64,000 nucleotides of DNA from Mycolicibacterium tusciae JS617 (lineage in GTDB: Bacteria; Actinomycetota; Actinomycetes; Mycobacteriales; Mycobacteriaceae), in the NCBI RefSeq assembly GCF_000243415.2, contig NZ_KI912270.1:5103837-5167836 (forward strand), written 5' to 3'. Below the pieces are notes generated by a model. That model worked only from the letters and a program-made list of their open reading frames with translations. It was not told the DNA's origin and ran no database searches. The stretch's first letter is position 1, and each line of letters starts with the position of its first letter. Of the stretch, positions 33,241 to 41,640 are shown piece by piece. The position numbers and the translations under genes are program-made.

Positions 33241-33829
33241 TACGACCGACTACTCGTCAACCGTGGACACCCCGCGCGGGAATCTCGAACAGGACCACGA
33301 GCGCTACCTGCGCACGAAAAGAACAGTGCCCCAAGGGACCTCGATTTGCCTCCGCGCATGGACGCGTAATCCCATCCCGGCCCTTCTGCCGCCCAGCCTC
33401 CTCGACCGTGTCCGCGAAAGCCGCCTAAGACGATGGCCGATACCTCTGAGTGTGGATCCATCGCGCAGTCGAACACGAACTTGCGCAACGCGTTTGCCCG
33501 GCGCTCCGGGTGCTGCGGCATTGCGCTACCAACCCTGGAAAGCGTCGCCGTCATCAATGCTGACGTCGTCGACCGCCTGCCCGAACCAGGCATCGGCTTG
33601 CGTGACGTAGTAGTTGCCCCACCTCTGTTGAGGTGCGTCGTTGCACTCACCGTCAGTGGGCGAAAGTCCGCGGCAGAGCACTCAGCGACCACACGTGCAT
33701 GAGCTTCACGTGCAGCGCCGATGACTCAGTGGCCGCCGCGTCGGCGCTGAAGCACACCGCGGCCCGGGTCAGTCACCCGGATCGACGTCAGGCATCCAGG
33801 GCCGCCGCAGGGTTCAAATTTATGGCTGT

Positions 33830-34115
33830 CGTCGTTACGAATCATCTCCCTGACCATCGGGACGCCGATCGGCGCCCCGCGGAACATCGGACCACCGATC
33901 ACGCCCGCCGCCAGTAGCCCGGAACCACCACCCACCTAAGCACCAGAATGAGCGGCAGGTCCGTACACGGTCACGTAGCTTCGCCTCGACGCAAAGACGG
34001 CCCTTACCTCGCCAATACGTCCAGTCGAGACGTGCTCGGTACACCGATTGTCCGGCCACCGGGTCGGTGTAGCCACACCCCTGGCGATTCTTACCGACAC
34101 ACGCGACGGTGCGAG
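33830..34115 (-). repeat. Decayed direct repeat, copy B
   Basis: Counterpart of 32945-33240, about 880 bp away. Here the remnant reads SYVTVYGPAAHSGA, then a stop, then GGGSGLLAAGVIGGPMFRGA in the minus strand. Confidence 0.4.
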
Positions 34116-34160
34116 CTGATCGGCCGGCAGCAGATAACCGACAACCTCCACCTGAAACCT

Positions 34161-34168
34161 CAGGTCGC
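34161..34168. repeat. Target-site duplication of the IS256 element, left
   Basis: CAGGTCGC is repeated exactly at 41084-41091, just outside the two ends of the composite element. Confidence 0.85.
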
Positions 34169-34237
34169 GGGACTGTGGAAATAACGGTGTTTCCGGTACT
34201 GACACGCTGAGCGATGCTCGGCGAGAAAGGTGCCGTG

Positions 34238-35050
34238 ATGACGACACTGGAAGATGTGGCGAAGAAGAAGGCGGCTGAGCAGTCCGCAGAGCAGAAGGCT
34301 GCCGTCGAGCTGGTCCGACTGGCACAGGAACAGGGCCTGTCGCTGACTGGGCCCGACGGGCTGCTCAAACAGCTGACCAAGACGGTCCTGGAGACCGCAC
34401 TCAATGAGGAGATGACCGAGCACCTCGGTTATGAGAAACACGACCCGCCGGAGGCGGGGTCGGGCAACATCCGCAACGGGACCCGCACCAAGACGGTGCT
34501 GACCGACACCACCGGCCCGGTCGAACTCGACGTGCCGCGCGATCGGGCATCCACGTTCGAGCCCCAGATCGTCAAGAAACGTCAACGCCGATTATCCGGG
34601 GTCGATGAGGTGGTCTTGTCGTTGTACGCCAAAGGGCTTACCACTGGGGAGATTTCAGCGCATTTCGCTGAGATCTACGGCGCGTCGGTCTCGAAGGAGA
34701 CGATCAGCCGCATCACCGACAAGGTCATCGAGGAGATGAACGATTGGTCGGTGCGGCCACTCGATGAAACCTACGCCGCGATCTTCATCGACGCGATCGT
34801 GGTGAAGGTCCGCGACGGTCAAGTCGCCAACCGCCCGTTCTACGCCGCGATCGGAGTGACCCTGGCCGGGGAACGCGACATCCTCGGATTGTGGGCCGGC
34901 ACCGGCGGGGAGGGCGCGAAGTTCTGGATGAGCGTGCTCACCGATCTGCGCAACCGCGGCGTCAAGGACACCTTCTTCGTCGTCTGCGATGGGCTGAAGG
35001 GACTGCCCGAGGTGGTGGGCAACGTGTGGCCGCAGGCGATCGTGCAGACG
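34238..35050 (+). pseudogene. IS256-family transposase, part 1 of 3
   Basis: These 271 codons start at ATG 34238 (GAAAGGTG upstream). They include the N-terminal DNA-binding part and the first two catalytic Asp residues, in FIDAIVVKVRD and FVVCDGLKG. The frame stops matching after GNVWPQAIVQT, where the IS110-type element begins. The product would be a truncated transposase without the catalytic Glu. Confidence 0.9.
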
Positions 35051-35294
35051 TCATCTATTAACAATGGACGAGCCGGGATGGTCTCGGCGTTCACCTGCAC
35101 CACCACGGGCAGGACCTGTGCAAACGCGTCACCTTCGAGGTCCACATGCAGACCCGTCCGCCCGTGGTGGCTGCGGGGCATGGACCGGCCAGCGAGAGCA
35201 GCACCACCGGTATCAGCGGTGAGTGCCGAGATGAGGTTCCGGGCACGCCCCGTCATTGCAGCGTGAACTTTCGGATCGAAGGGATCTGACTGCA
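35051..35294 (+). ncRNA. Candidate IS110 bridge RNA region
   Basis: Members of the IS110 group encode a structured bridge RNA in the noncoding left end, ahead of the recombinase. Its two loops pair with target and donor DNA. The long left noncoding end here, against a short right end, fits that group. I have not folded it or assigned the loops. The target half-sites to test are GTGCAGACG and TGCATCATT. Confidence 0.4.
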
Positions 35295-36515
35295 GTGATT
35301 CAGGATAGTCCGGACGGTGGGAAACGTTTCTGGTGCGGCATCGATTGGGGCGGACGCTCCCATCACCTCTGCGTCCTCGACGACGACGGCCAACAGCTCC
35401 TCAGCCGCAAAATCGCGCACACCGTCGACGGTCTGATGGCCCTGGTCGAGGTGATCGCTTCGTTGGCCGGCTCAGTGCTCATCGCTATCGAACGCGCCGA
35501 GGGCTTGCTTGTCGAACATCTCCAACAGCAATGCGAAGCTGAAATCTATTGCGTATCACCGAAGATCTCGGCTCGGGCCCGTGAACGGTATCGGATGGCG
35601 GCAGCAAAATCCGACGAGTTCGACGCCTACGTGCTGGCCGACACGTTGCGTCACCAGCATGCCCAGTGGCGGCCGTTAGCCACCCCGTCGCCGGTCCTTG
35701 CCGAGCTGACCGCGATCAGTCGCGACCGTCAACGCATCCTCGACATGCAGGTCGACACCGAAAACCGGCTGCGTTCGATCTTGGAGGCCTACCATCCCGC
35801 GCCATTGCACCTGTTCTCCTCACTGGACCGTGACATCACCCTGGCCTTCATCCAGACCTATCCCACGCCCGCGCAAGCGGGCAGGATCACCGCGACGCGG
35901 ATGGGTGGATTCACCGGCCGTCACGGCTATAGCGGCCGCCAGAAGCCCGAAGCGCTCATCGAGCGCATGCAGCCGCACCTTTTGTCCGCTAGCGAAGGCA
36001 CTGTGGCCGGTAAAGCGTTGGCGGCGAAAGCATTCACCGAACAACTCGCCTTGCTCAACACCCACTTACGAGGCCACGACAAGCGTCTACGTGAACTACT
36101 CGACGCTCACCCCGACACCCACATCTTCACCAGCTTCCCCGGTATCGGACCCGTCACCGCCGCAGTGCTGATCTCGGAGATGGGTGAAGAGCGCACCCGG
36201 TTTCCCTCGCCGTCGTCGCTGCTGGCCGACACCGGTTTGGCGCCAGTTACCAAGGCCTCCGGGCGCACACGGCAGGTTCGGTTCCGTTACGCCGCTAACC
36301 GCCGCATGCGGCACGCCATTGACTGGTGGATGTTCGTCGCCACCCGTGAAGATCCGTGGTCGGCCGAGATTTACCAGCAGGCCCGTGCTGCCGGCCATGC
36401 CCACCATCGAGCGTTACGCGGTCTCGGTGCTCGTTGGGTGCGGATCCTGTGGCGCTGCTGGCAAGACCACACCGCTTACGACCCGGCAGTTCATCACCGC
36501 CCGACCGCGGCCTAA
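35295..36515 (+). CDS. IS110-family DEDD recombinase
   Basis: The 406-residue recombinase has an N-terminal RuvC-like DEDD domain: GIDWGGRSHHL carries the first Asp, IAIERAEG the Glu, and DEFDAYVLAD the later Asp residues. Its C-terminal Tnp20 domain contains the conserved FPGIGPVTAAVLISEMG. I chose GTG 35295 (GAAGGG upstream) over an upstream TTG that would add 13 residues. All key residues appear present, so it is probably active. Confidence 0.85.
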   Translation: MIQDSPDGGKRFWCGIDWGGRSHHLCVLDDDGQQLLSRKIAHTVDGLMALVEVIASLAGSVLIAIERAEGLLVEHLQQQCEAEIYCVSPKISARARERYRMAAAKSDEFDAYVLADTLRHQHAQWRPLATPSPVLAELTAISRDRQRILDMQVDTENRLRSILEAYHPAPLHLFSSLDRDITLAFIQTYPTPAQAGRITATRMGGFTGRHGYSGRQKPEALIERMQPHLLSASEGTVAGKALAAKAFTEQLALLNTHLRGHDKRLRELLDAHPDTHIFTSFPGIGPVTAAVLISEMGEERTRFPSPSSLLADTGLAPVTKASGRTRQVRFRYAANRRMRHAIDWWMFVATREDPWSAEIYQQARAAGHAHHRALRGLGARWVRILWRCWQDHTAYDPAVHHRPTAA

Positions 36516-36606
36516 CTGGTTTACAGAAGCGTCCCGCTGCAGGCAGCAAACAATCGCTGCAGCGCGAACGAACGCGTCCGGAATCAGAAGGTTGACAGCG
36601 GGAGTC

Positions 36607-36864
36607 TGCATCATTCACTTGCTGCGCAACACCTTTCGGCTCACGTCCCGAAAGTACTGGGATGAGATCAAGCGTGATGTGAAACCGATCTACACCGCAG
36701 TCAACGCGACCGCGGCCCGCGCAGCGTTCGACGATCTGGCCGAGAAATGGGGGCAACGCTACCCGGCGGTGATCCGCCTGTGGGACAACGCCTGGGCGGA
36801 GTTCATCCCGTTCCTGGACTACGACGTGGAGATCCGCCGTGTCATCTGTAGCACCAATGCCATC
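36607..36864 (+). pseudogene. IS256-family transposase, part 2 of 3
   Basis: These 86 codons continue the IS256 frame from CIIHLLRNTFR to CSTNAI. They contain the stretch between the second Asp and the catalytic Glu. The Tn554-like element begins one codon ahead of that Glu. Confidence 0.9.
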
Positions 36865-36876
36865 GTTATCTGTAGT
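36865..36876 (+). repeat. Terminal inverted repeat, left end of Tn554-like element
   Basis: GTTATCTGTAGT directly follows the IS256 codon ATC. The perfect inverse lies at the right end. Confidence 0.8.
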
Positions 36877-36985
36877 GCTGCGGTGAGCGTCTTTCATGTG
36901 GACCACGAAGTCTCGAAGTGGTCGGTTCTGCGTTCTGGATGTGGTTATCTCCAGCCGTCCATGAAGCAGAGCCTGGAGGATCGAT

Positions 36986-38095
36986 GTGCTTGTTGTGAAG
37001 GTGGTTTCACCGCTCTCGTCGCGTGAATCGTTCACCGTCCTCGGCGAGGACGGTGTGCCGGTGGCACCGGTGGAGCGGTATCTGAAGTATTTGACCGACA
37101 TAGAGCGGTCGCCGAACACGATCAAGGCCTATGCCCATGATCTGAAGGACTGGTTCACGTTCCTGGGCGGGTGCGGCCTGGACTGGCGGTCGGTGAGTCT
37201 GGAGGATATCGGCGCGTTCGTCGCCTGGCTGCGGCTGCCCACGGCGCTGCGGCAGGGCGCGATCGCCGTGCTGCCCTCGGTGGAGCATCACTGCGGCGAG
37301 TCAACGGTGAACCGGAAGCTGTCGGCGTTGGCGGCGTTCTATCTGCACGCCGTTCGCGACGGGATCGAGGTCGGCGAGCTGCTGACGACCTGGCAGATCG
37401 GAGGGTCGAGAGGCGGTTGGAAGCCGTTTCTGCACCACATCAGCAAGCACATGCCGCTACCCCGGCGAACAGTGTCGTTGAAGGCGCCGAAGAAGCTGCC
37501 GCGAGTGCTGATCCCCGGCGAGATCCAAACACTGCTGGACGCGTGTGACCGGTTGCGGGATCGGTTCCTGTTGGCGCTGCTCTATGACACCGGGATGCGC
37601 ATCGGTGAGGCGCTGGGGCTGCGTCACAGCGACATCGCCGCCGCTGATCGGCAGATCACAGTTTGTCGGCGTGACAACGACAACCGAGCCCGCGCCAAAT
37701 CGTTGACGGTCCGGACCGTTCCGGTGAGCGCGGAACTGATTCGGTTGTATGCCGATTACCTTCACGCTGAATACGGCGACCTCGACAGCGACTACGTTTT
37801 CGTCAACCTCTGGGGGCGGCCACACGGCCATCCGTTGACCTATAGCGCGGTCTACGACCTGGTCCGCCGTTTGCGCCGGCGCACGGACATCGACTTCGAC
37901 CCGCATTGGCTGCGCCACACCGCAGCGACCAGGATGCTGCGCGACGGGATCGGATTGGAGGTCGTGGCCAAGCTGCTCGGCCACGCCAATGTCACCGTCA
38001 CCGCCGCGACATACGGGCATCTGAACGTGGAGGACGCCCGCAAGGCGATGGAGCACGCGGGCTGGTTCATCGGAAAGGCCCAGGTGAACCTATGA
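36986..38095 (+). CDS. TnpA-like tyrosine recombinase
   Basis: The 369-residue integrase-type recombinase has an N-terminal SAM-like core-binding domain (about 25-130). Its catalytic domain contains GMRIGEALGL (Arg), HWLRHTAATRML (His-x-x-Arg) and LLGHANVTVTAATYGHL (His and the Tyr nucleophile). GGAGG lies 7 nt before GTG 36986. The gene ends in an ATGA overlap with the next recombinase, as in the tnpA-tnpB pair of Tn554. Confidence 0.82.
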   Translation: MLVVKVVSPLSSRESFTVLGEDGVPVAPVERYLKYLTDIERSPNTIKAYAHDLKDWFTFLGGCGLDWRSVSLEDIGAFVAWLRLPTALRQGAIAVLPSVEHHCGESTVNRKLSALAAFYLHAVRDGIEVGELLTTWQIGGSRGGWKPFLHHISKHMPLPRRTVSLKAPKKLPRVLIPGEIQTLLDACDRLRDRFLLALLYDTGMRIGEALGLRHSDIAAADRQITVCRRDNDNRARAKSLTVRTVPVSAELIRLYADYLHAEYGDLDSDYVFVNLWGRPHGHPLTYSAVYDLVRRLRRRTDIDFDPHWLRHTAATRMLRDGIGLEVVAKLLGHANVTVTAATYGHLNVEDARKAMEHAGWFIGKAQVNL

Positions 38096-40317
38096 CCGCC
38101 CTGGAGCCCAACTCAACGCCGGGCCTGCTGGGCCTGCTCATAGCCGGTGTTCGCGCCGAATTCCGCAGCGACGCATTGGAGTTCGCCTCGGACGACGCCG
38201 TATTCGGTGGAGGGTCCTGCCGCGTCACCGACTGCGGACGCAGCGCCCGTGGCCATGGCCTCTGTCAAGGTCACCACCAGCGATGGGCCAACGCGGGCCG
38301 CCCCGACCTCGAAGAGTTCACTGCCTCGACCGACCCGCGTTGGCGCAAACATCGCCCCAACCAGGCATGTCGGGTCGACGGCTGCGGTTACGGGTCGGCT
38401 CGCCGCGGATTGTGTCAGCTGCACGCGCAACGGTGGGAACGCGCCGGGCGGCCGCCCCTGACCTCGTGGTTACGTGATCCGCTGCCGGTGAAACAGCCCC
38501 GGCCCGGCGCGACCTGCCAGATCGGGCACTGCTCGTTATGGCCGCAGGCCAAGTCGCCGCTATGCCATTCCCACACCAACACTTGGAAAGCGAACGACCG
38601 CAACGATATCGACGAGTTCGTCGCAAGATTCGAATCCAACGACACACCGGCAAACGAGACGATTCAGCTCGGGATGCTCACGCCGCAGCTCAAACTGGAG
38701 ATGCAGTACGTACTGCAGCAACGCCACGACGACCGACGCGGCAAGCTGACGCCGGCCGTTGTCGCCAGGGTGGTCCGACTACTGATAGACACCGCCACCA
38801 CCTCGCTGCTCGACTTCGACGCCGACCAATGGCGGCAACGCTCAGCCGTGCTACTCAACGACACGAGATCTCGCGGCTTGCTGCTCTATGCCCACCTCAC
38901 CATGCTGGACTTGGCCGAGGCCGGAGGTTGGGAAGCCGAATACCCACGCGACGTCTGGCGGATGCACCGGCTCGGCTACGAAGGCCACTACACACTGCGG
39001 TTCGACCGCATCCCGCAACCCTGGCTCAGAGAGCCGGCCAAACGATGGATCCGGCTGCGCCTCTCACGCGGACTCAACCTCGAAGCAGGCGGTGGACGCC
39101 CGCTGCTGGCCATCGCCCGATTCGGACGATTTCTCGCTGACGTCGACATCGACGACATCAGCCGGATCGACCGGGAACTGCTCGAACGCTACCTCGCGCA
39201 CCTGAACCAGGAATACAGCCCACAGCGCCGAGGCGCCCACATCGGCCTGCTCAATGGATTCTTTGCCGCGATCCGCCAACATTGCTGGGCCACAGGACTT
39301 CCCGACACTGCGATGTTCTTCGCCGAGGACCACCCCAAGCGCGGCGAACACCTGCCCAGAGCGTTGGCCGAACACGTCATGACCCAGCTCGAACACCACG
39401 ACAACCTCGACCAGTTCAACAACCCTGCCTATCGACTGATCACCGTCATCCTGATGCGTTGCGGGCTCCGGATCACCGACGCCCTGCGATTGCGCGGCGA
39501 CTGCGTCACCACAGACGCCGACGGGGCACCCTATCTGCGCTACTTCAACCACAAGATGAAGCGGGACGCCCTTGTTCCGATCGCCCCAGACCTCGTCGAC
39601 ATGATCGGCCACCAACGCCGACTCGTCTCCGAACGCTGGCCCGGCGGCACTGGACTGCTGTTCCCGCGCCCCACCAAGAACATCGACGGCCAAGTCCCCC
39701 TGGGGATCCCGACCTACCGCGAGGCGATGCACCGATGGCTCGCAGCCTGCGACATCCGCGACGAGCACAACCGGCGGGTGCATTTGACGCCGCACCAGTG
39801 GCGCCACACGCTCGGCACCCGCCTGATCAACCGCGACGTTCCGCAAGAGGTCGTGCGCCACATCCTCGACCACGACTCACCGCAGATGACCGCCCACTAC
39901 GCTCGCCTGCACGACACCACCGTCCGCCGAGCCTGGGAAGCCGCCCGCAAAGTCGACAGCCACGGGCGTGAGGTCAACCTCGACCCAGACGGACCGATGG
40001 CCGACGCCGCTTGGGCCAAACAACGCCTCGGTCGCGCCACCCAAGCCCTACCCAACGGCTACTGCGGTCTGCCCGTCCAACAGAGCTGCCCACACGCCAA
40101 CGCCTGCCTGACTTGCCCCATGTTCCTCACCACCCAGGAATTCCTGCCGCAACATCGGACCCAACGCAAGCAGACACTGCAACTGATCACAGCAGCAGAA
40201 GCTCGCGGACACAAACGGCTGGCCGAGATGAACCGCCAGGTTTTGGGCAACCTCGACGCCATCATCACCTCGCTCGACACTCCCACCGATCCGACGGCAG
40301 CCGAACATGCGAGCTGA
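38092..40317 (+). CDS. TnpB-like large tyrosine recombinase
   Basis: The 741-residue second recombinase of the element has three short Cys/His clusters in its N-terminal 180 residues (CRVTDCGRSARGHGLC, CRVDGCGYGSARRGLC, CQIGHCSLWPQ...LCHSH) that look like tandem zinc-binding knuckles. The recombinase domain follows, with CGLRITDALRLRG (Arg), HQWRHTLGTRLI and ILDHDSPQMTAHYARL (His, Tyr). A further Cys-rich patch (CPHANACLTCPMF) lies near 660. ATG 38092 overlaps the tnpA-like stop. Confidence 0.8.
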   Translation: MTALEPNSTPGLLGLLIAGVRAEFRSDALEFASDDAVFGGGSCRVTDCGRSARGHGLCQGHHQRWANAGRPDLEEFTASTDPRWRKHRPNQACRVDGCGYGSARRGLCQLHAQRWERAGRPPLTSWLRDPLPVKQPRPGATCQIGHCSLWPQAKSPLCHSHTNTWKANDRNDIDEFVARFESNDTPANETIQLGMLTPQLKLEMQYVLQQRHDDRRGKLTPAVVARVVRLLIDTATTSLLDFDADQWRQRSAVLLNDTRSRGLLLYAHLTMLDLAEAGGWEAEYPRDVWRMHRLGYEGHYTLRFDRIPQPWLREPAKRWIRLRLSRGLNLEAGGGRPLLAIARFGRFLADVDIDDISRIDRELLERYLAHLNQEYSPQRRGAHIGLLNGFFAAIRQHCWATGLPDTAMFFAEDHPKRGEHLPRALAEHVMTQLEHHDNLDQFNNPAYRLITVILMRCGLRITDALRLRGDCVTTDADGAPYLRYFNHKMKRDALVPIAPDLVDMIGHQRRLVSERWPGGTGLLFPRPTKNIDGQVPLGIPTYREAMHRWLAACDIRDEHNRRVHLTPHQWRHTLGTRLINRDVPQEVVRHILDHDSPQMTAHYARLHDTTVRRAWEAARKVDSHGREVNLDPDGPMADAAWAKQRLGRATQALPNGYCGLPVQQSCPHANACLTCPMFLTTQEFLPQHRTQRKQTLQLITAAEARGHKRLAEMNRQVLGNLDAIITSLDTPTDPTAAEHAS

Positions 40318-40735
40318 CAACAGCATTCACATCGTCACCGCAGCCAAGCAGCGTCACGAGCTCACCCGCGCAAAAGCTATCGCCGCCTTGCACGAACTCG
40401 ACCGCGCCGGAACCAAGATCAGCTTCGAAGCCGTCGCCGAACACGCCGGTGTCTCCCGGTCCTGGCTCTACACCCAGCCCGACCTCAAAGACGAGATCAA
40501 CCGCATCCGTGCGCTACGCCGCCCGCAACACGACCAGGCTCCGCCAGCCCGGCAACGCGCCAGGGAAGACTCCCTGCGCCAGCGCCTCGACGTCGCACTT
40601 CGCCGCAACCGTGAACTCGCCGAACAGAATCAGCGACTGCGCCACCAACTCGCCCATGCTCTCGGACAAGCCCGCGACGACACCCACAAGCGACCCGCCC
40701 GAGATCGCGATTCGATAACAATCGACCCCTGCTGA
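40307..40735 (+). CDS. TnpC-like (DUF6262-type) accessory protein
   Basis: The 142-residue basic protein begins with a helix-turn-helix-like segment (about 22-58, AKAIAALHELDRAGTKISFE then AVAEHAGVSRSWLYTQPDL). A long coiled coil follows (about 85-125, RQRLDVALRRNRELAEQNQR). Such proteins complete the three-gene set of Tn554-like transposons and set orientation or frequency of transposition in Tn554. It overlaps the tnpB-like gene by 11 bp. Confidence 0.7.
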   Translation: MRADNSIHIVTAAKQRHELTRAKAIAALHELDRAGTKISFEAVAEHAGVSRSWLYTQPDLKDEINRIRALRRPQHDQAPPARQRAREDSLRQRLDVALRRNRELAEQNQRLRHQLAHALGQARDDTHKRPARDRDSITIDPC

Positions 40736-40820
40736 CTGGGCGACAACCGAGCGCCAAGAGCACGTCGCGGACACCGTCCACACCGCAAACCAGCAGGTCA
40801 CAACCCTGCCCGACCGCCGG

Positions 40821-40832
40821 ACTACAGATAAC
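40821..40832 (+). repeat. Terminal inverted repeat, right end of Tn554-like element
   Basis: ACTACAGATAAC is the exact inverse of the left terminal repeat. CCAG and then the IS256 codon GAG follow. Confidence 0.8.
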
Positions 40833-40836
40833 CCAG

Positions 40837-41046
40837 GAGTCGCTCAACGCCCGCTACCGCCGCGCGATCAAGGCCCGCGGCCACTTCCCCTCCGAGCAGG
40901 CCGCCCTCAAGTGCCTCTATCTGGTCACCCGATCACTGGACCCGACCGGTGCCGGCAGGGCACGATGGACGATGCGGTGGAAACCTGCCCTGAATGCGTT
41001 CGCGATCACCTTCGCCGATCGATTCCCGGCAGCCGAAACCTACTGA
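40837..41046 (+). pseudogene. IS256-family transposase, part 3 of 3
   Basis: These 70 codons start with the catalytic Glu (ESLNARYRRA) and run to the natural stop. They contain the typical C-terminus (ALKCLYLVTRSLDPTG, WTMRWKPALNAFAI). The fragment joins part 2 in frame. Confidence 0.9.
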
Positions 41047-41083
41047 TGAAAACCGCCGGAAACACCGTTAGCGAGATAGTCCC

Positions 41084-41091
41084 CAGGTCGC
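41084..41091. repeat. Target-site duplication of the IS256 element, right
   Basis: CAGGTCGC, identical to 34161-34168. Confidence 0.85.
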
Positions 41092-41277
41092 GCAAACGTA
41101 GTGGTCACCGTCTGTCCTGGACCGCTACGATGACCGAATCGTTGACATGTCTAGCCCAATTTTCGCGAAACGCTGTGTATGGCGGGTGGTAGATAAGCGA
41201 AAGTGCCTGTCCGGCAAGGAGTAATCGGACTTCTCAAGGGTTCGATCGTTGCAGCTGGGAGGCACTTCCCACGTGAA

Positions 41278-41515
41278 TGAGTATCGCGGTGGTGGCGCGG
41301 GTGAAAGTGTTCTCCGATGGTCACGGTGTCCTGTCGCACGCCGGGATGAGCATTGTGCGTCAACTCGCCGACCAGACCCGGGTTGTCAGCGCAGGTCACG
41401 GCTGCGTTGGCGGACACCTACCGGGCCGTGGGTGTATGCGCCGGGAGAGGTGTTCGCCGAGCTGGCCGACGCCGTCACCGATGGCGCGGACTGCATCGAC
41501 GGGATCGGAGCAACT
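41278..41515 (+). pseudogene. IS1380-family transposase remnant (5' end)
   Basis: Frame pieces read VKVFSDGHGVLSHAGMSIVR, then QVTAALADTYR in a shifted frame, then PWVYAPGEVFAELADAVTDG in a third. Together they match the N-terminus of IS1380-type transposases, with at least two frameshifts. The 3' part is gone. Confidence 0.6.
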
Positions 41516-41519
41516 TCCA

Positions 41520-41640
41520 GTGTGTCGGACATCGGTGTTGAGCAGTAGTGGGCGACGGATTCCAGCATTTGGTCAGCGGTCTTGGTCCAGATGTAGGGCT
41601 GGCTTTGTCGCTCCAGTGAGCGATCGATTTGCAGAAGGTC
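41520..41640 (-). pseudogene. IS630-family transposase remnant (3' end)
   Basis: On the minus strand the sequence reads IDRSLERQSQPYIWTKTADQ followed by MLESVAHYCS. This is close to the C-terminal end of IS630-type transposases (the WTKTADxIL..IARYC region). It abuts the IS1380 remnant and the next gene. Confidence 0.55.

Larger units (their letters stand above)
32336..34160. other. Decayed intergenic stretch without intact genes
   Basis: No frame here has convincing start, composition and length together. A minus-strand frame at 32354-32602 (82 codons, GTG start) is the best of several weak candidates. Fragments with protein-like sequence, such as GNYYVTQADAWFGQAVDD on the minus strand around 33.6 kb, are broken by stops. 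I read the region as remnants of lost genes between the ESX block and the first transposon. Confidence 0.5.
35051..36606 (+). mobile_element. IS110-family element inserted in IS256
   Basis: This 1556-bp segment is exactly what interrupts the IS256 codons GTG CAG ACG / TGC ATC ATT. It has no inverted repeats at the tips and no target duplication, as is usual for IS110. About 240 bp of noncoding DNA precede the recombinase and 91 bp follow it. Confidence 0.85.
36865..40836 (+). mobile_element. Tn554-like transposon inserted in IS256
   Basis: The element is bounded by GTTATCTGTAGT (36865-36876) and its exact inverse at 40821-40832. Four extra bases (CCAG) lie between the right repeat and the resumed IS256 codon. 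A leftover coupling sequence from an earlier site would explain them, as tyrosine-recombinase elements do not duplicate the target. It carries three overlapping genes of the tnpA-tnpB-tnpC type and no cargo gene. Confidence 0.8.
34169..41083 (+). mobile_element. IS256-family element carrying two nested insertions
   Basis: The ends are imperfect terminal repeats beginning GGGACT and sharing TAACGGTGTTTCCGG (left around 34182-34196, right around 41056-41070 inverted). They are flanked by the 8-bp duplication CAGGTCGC. The transposase gene is in three pieces (34238-35050, 36607-36864, 40837-41046) separated by an IS110-type element and a Tn554-like transposon. Removing both insertions gives one 426-residue frame, so the IS256 copy was intact when it was hit. 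Confidence 0.9.

Noticed and set aside
33433..33702. + strand frame of 89 codons
   Set aside because: Composition is unlike neighbouring genes, there is no ribosome-binding site or promoter, and it overlaps minus-strand remnants.
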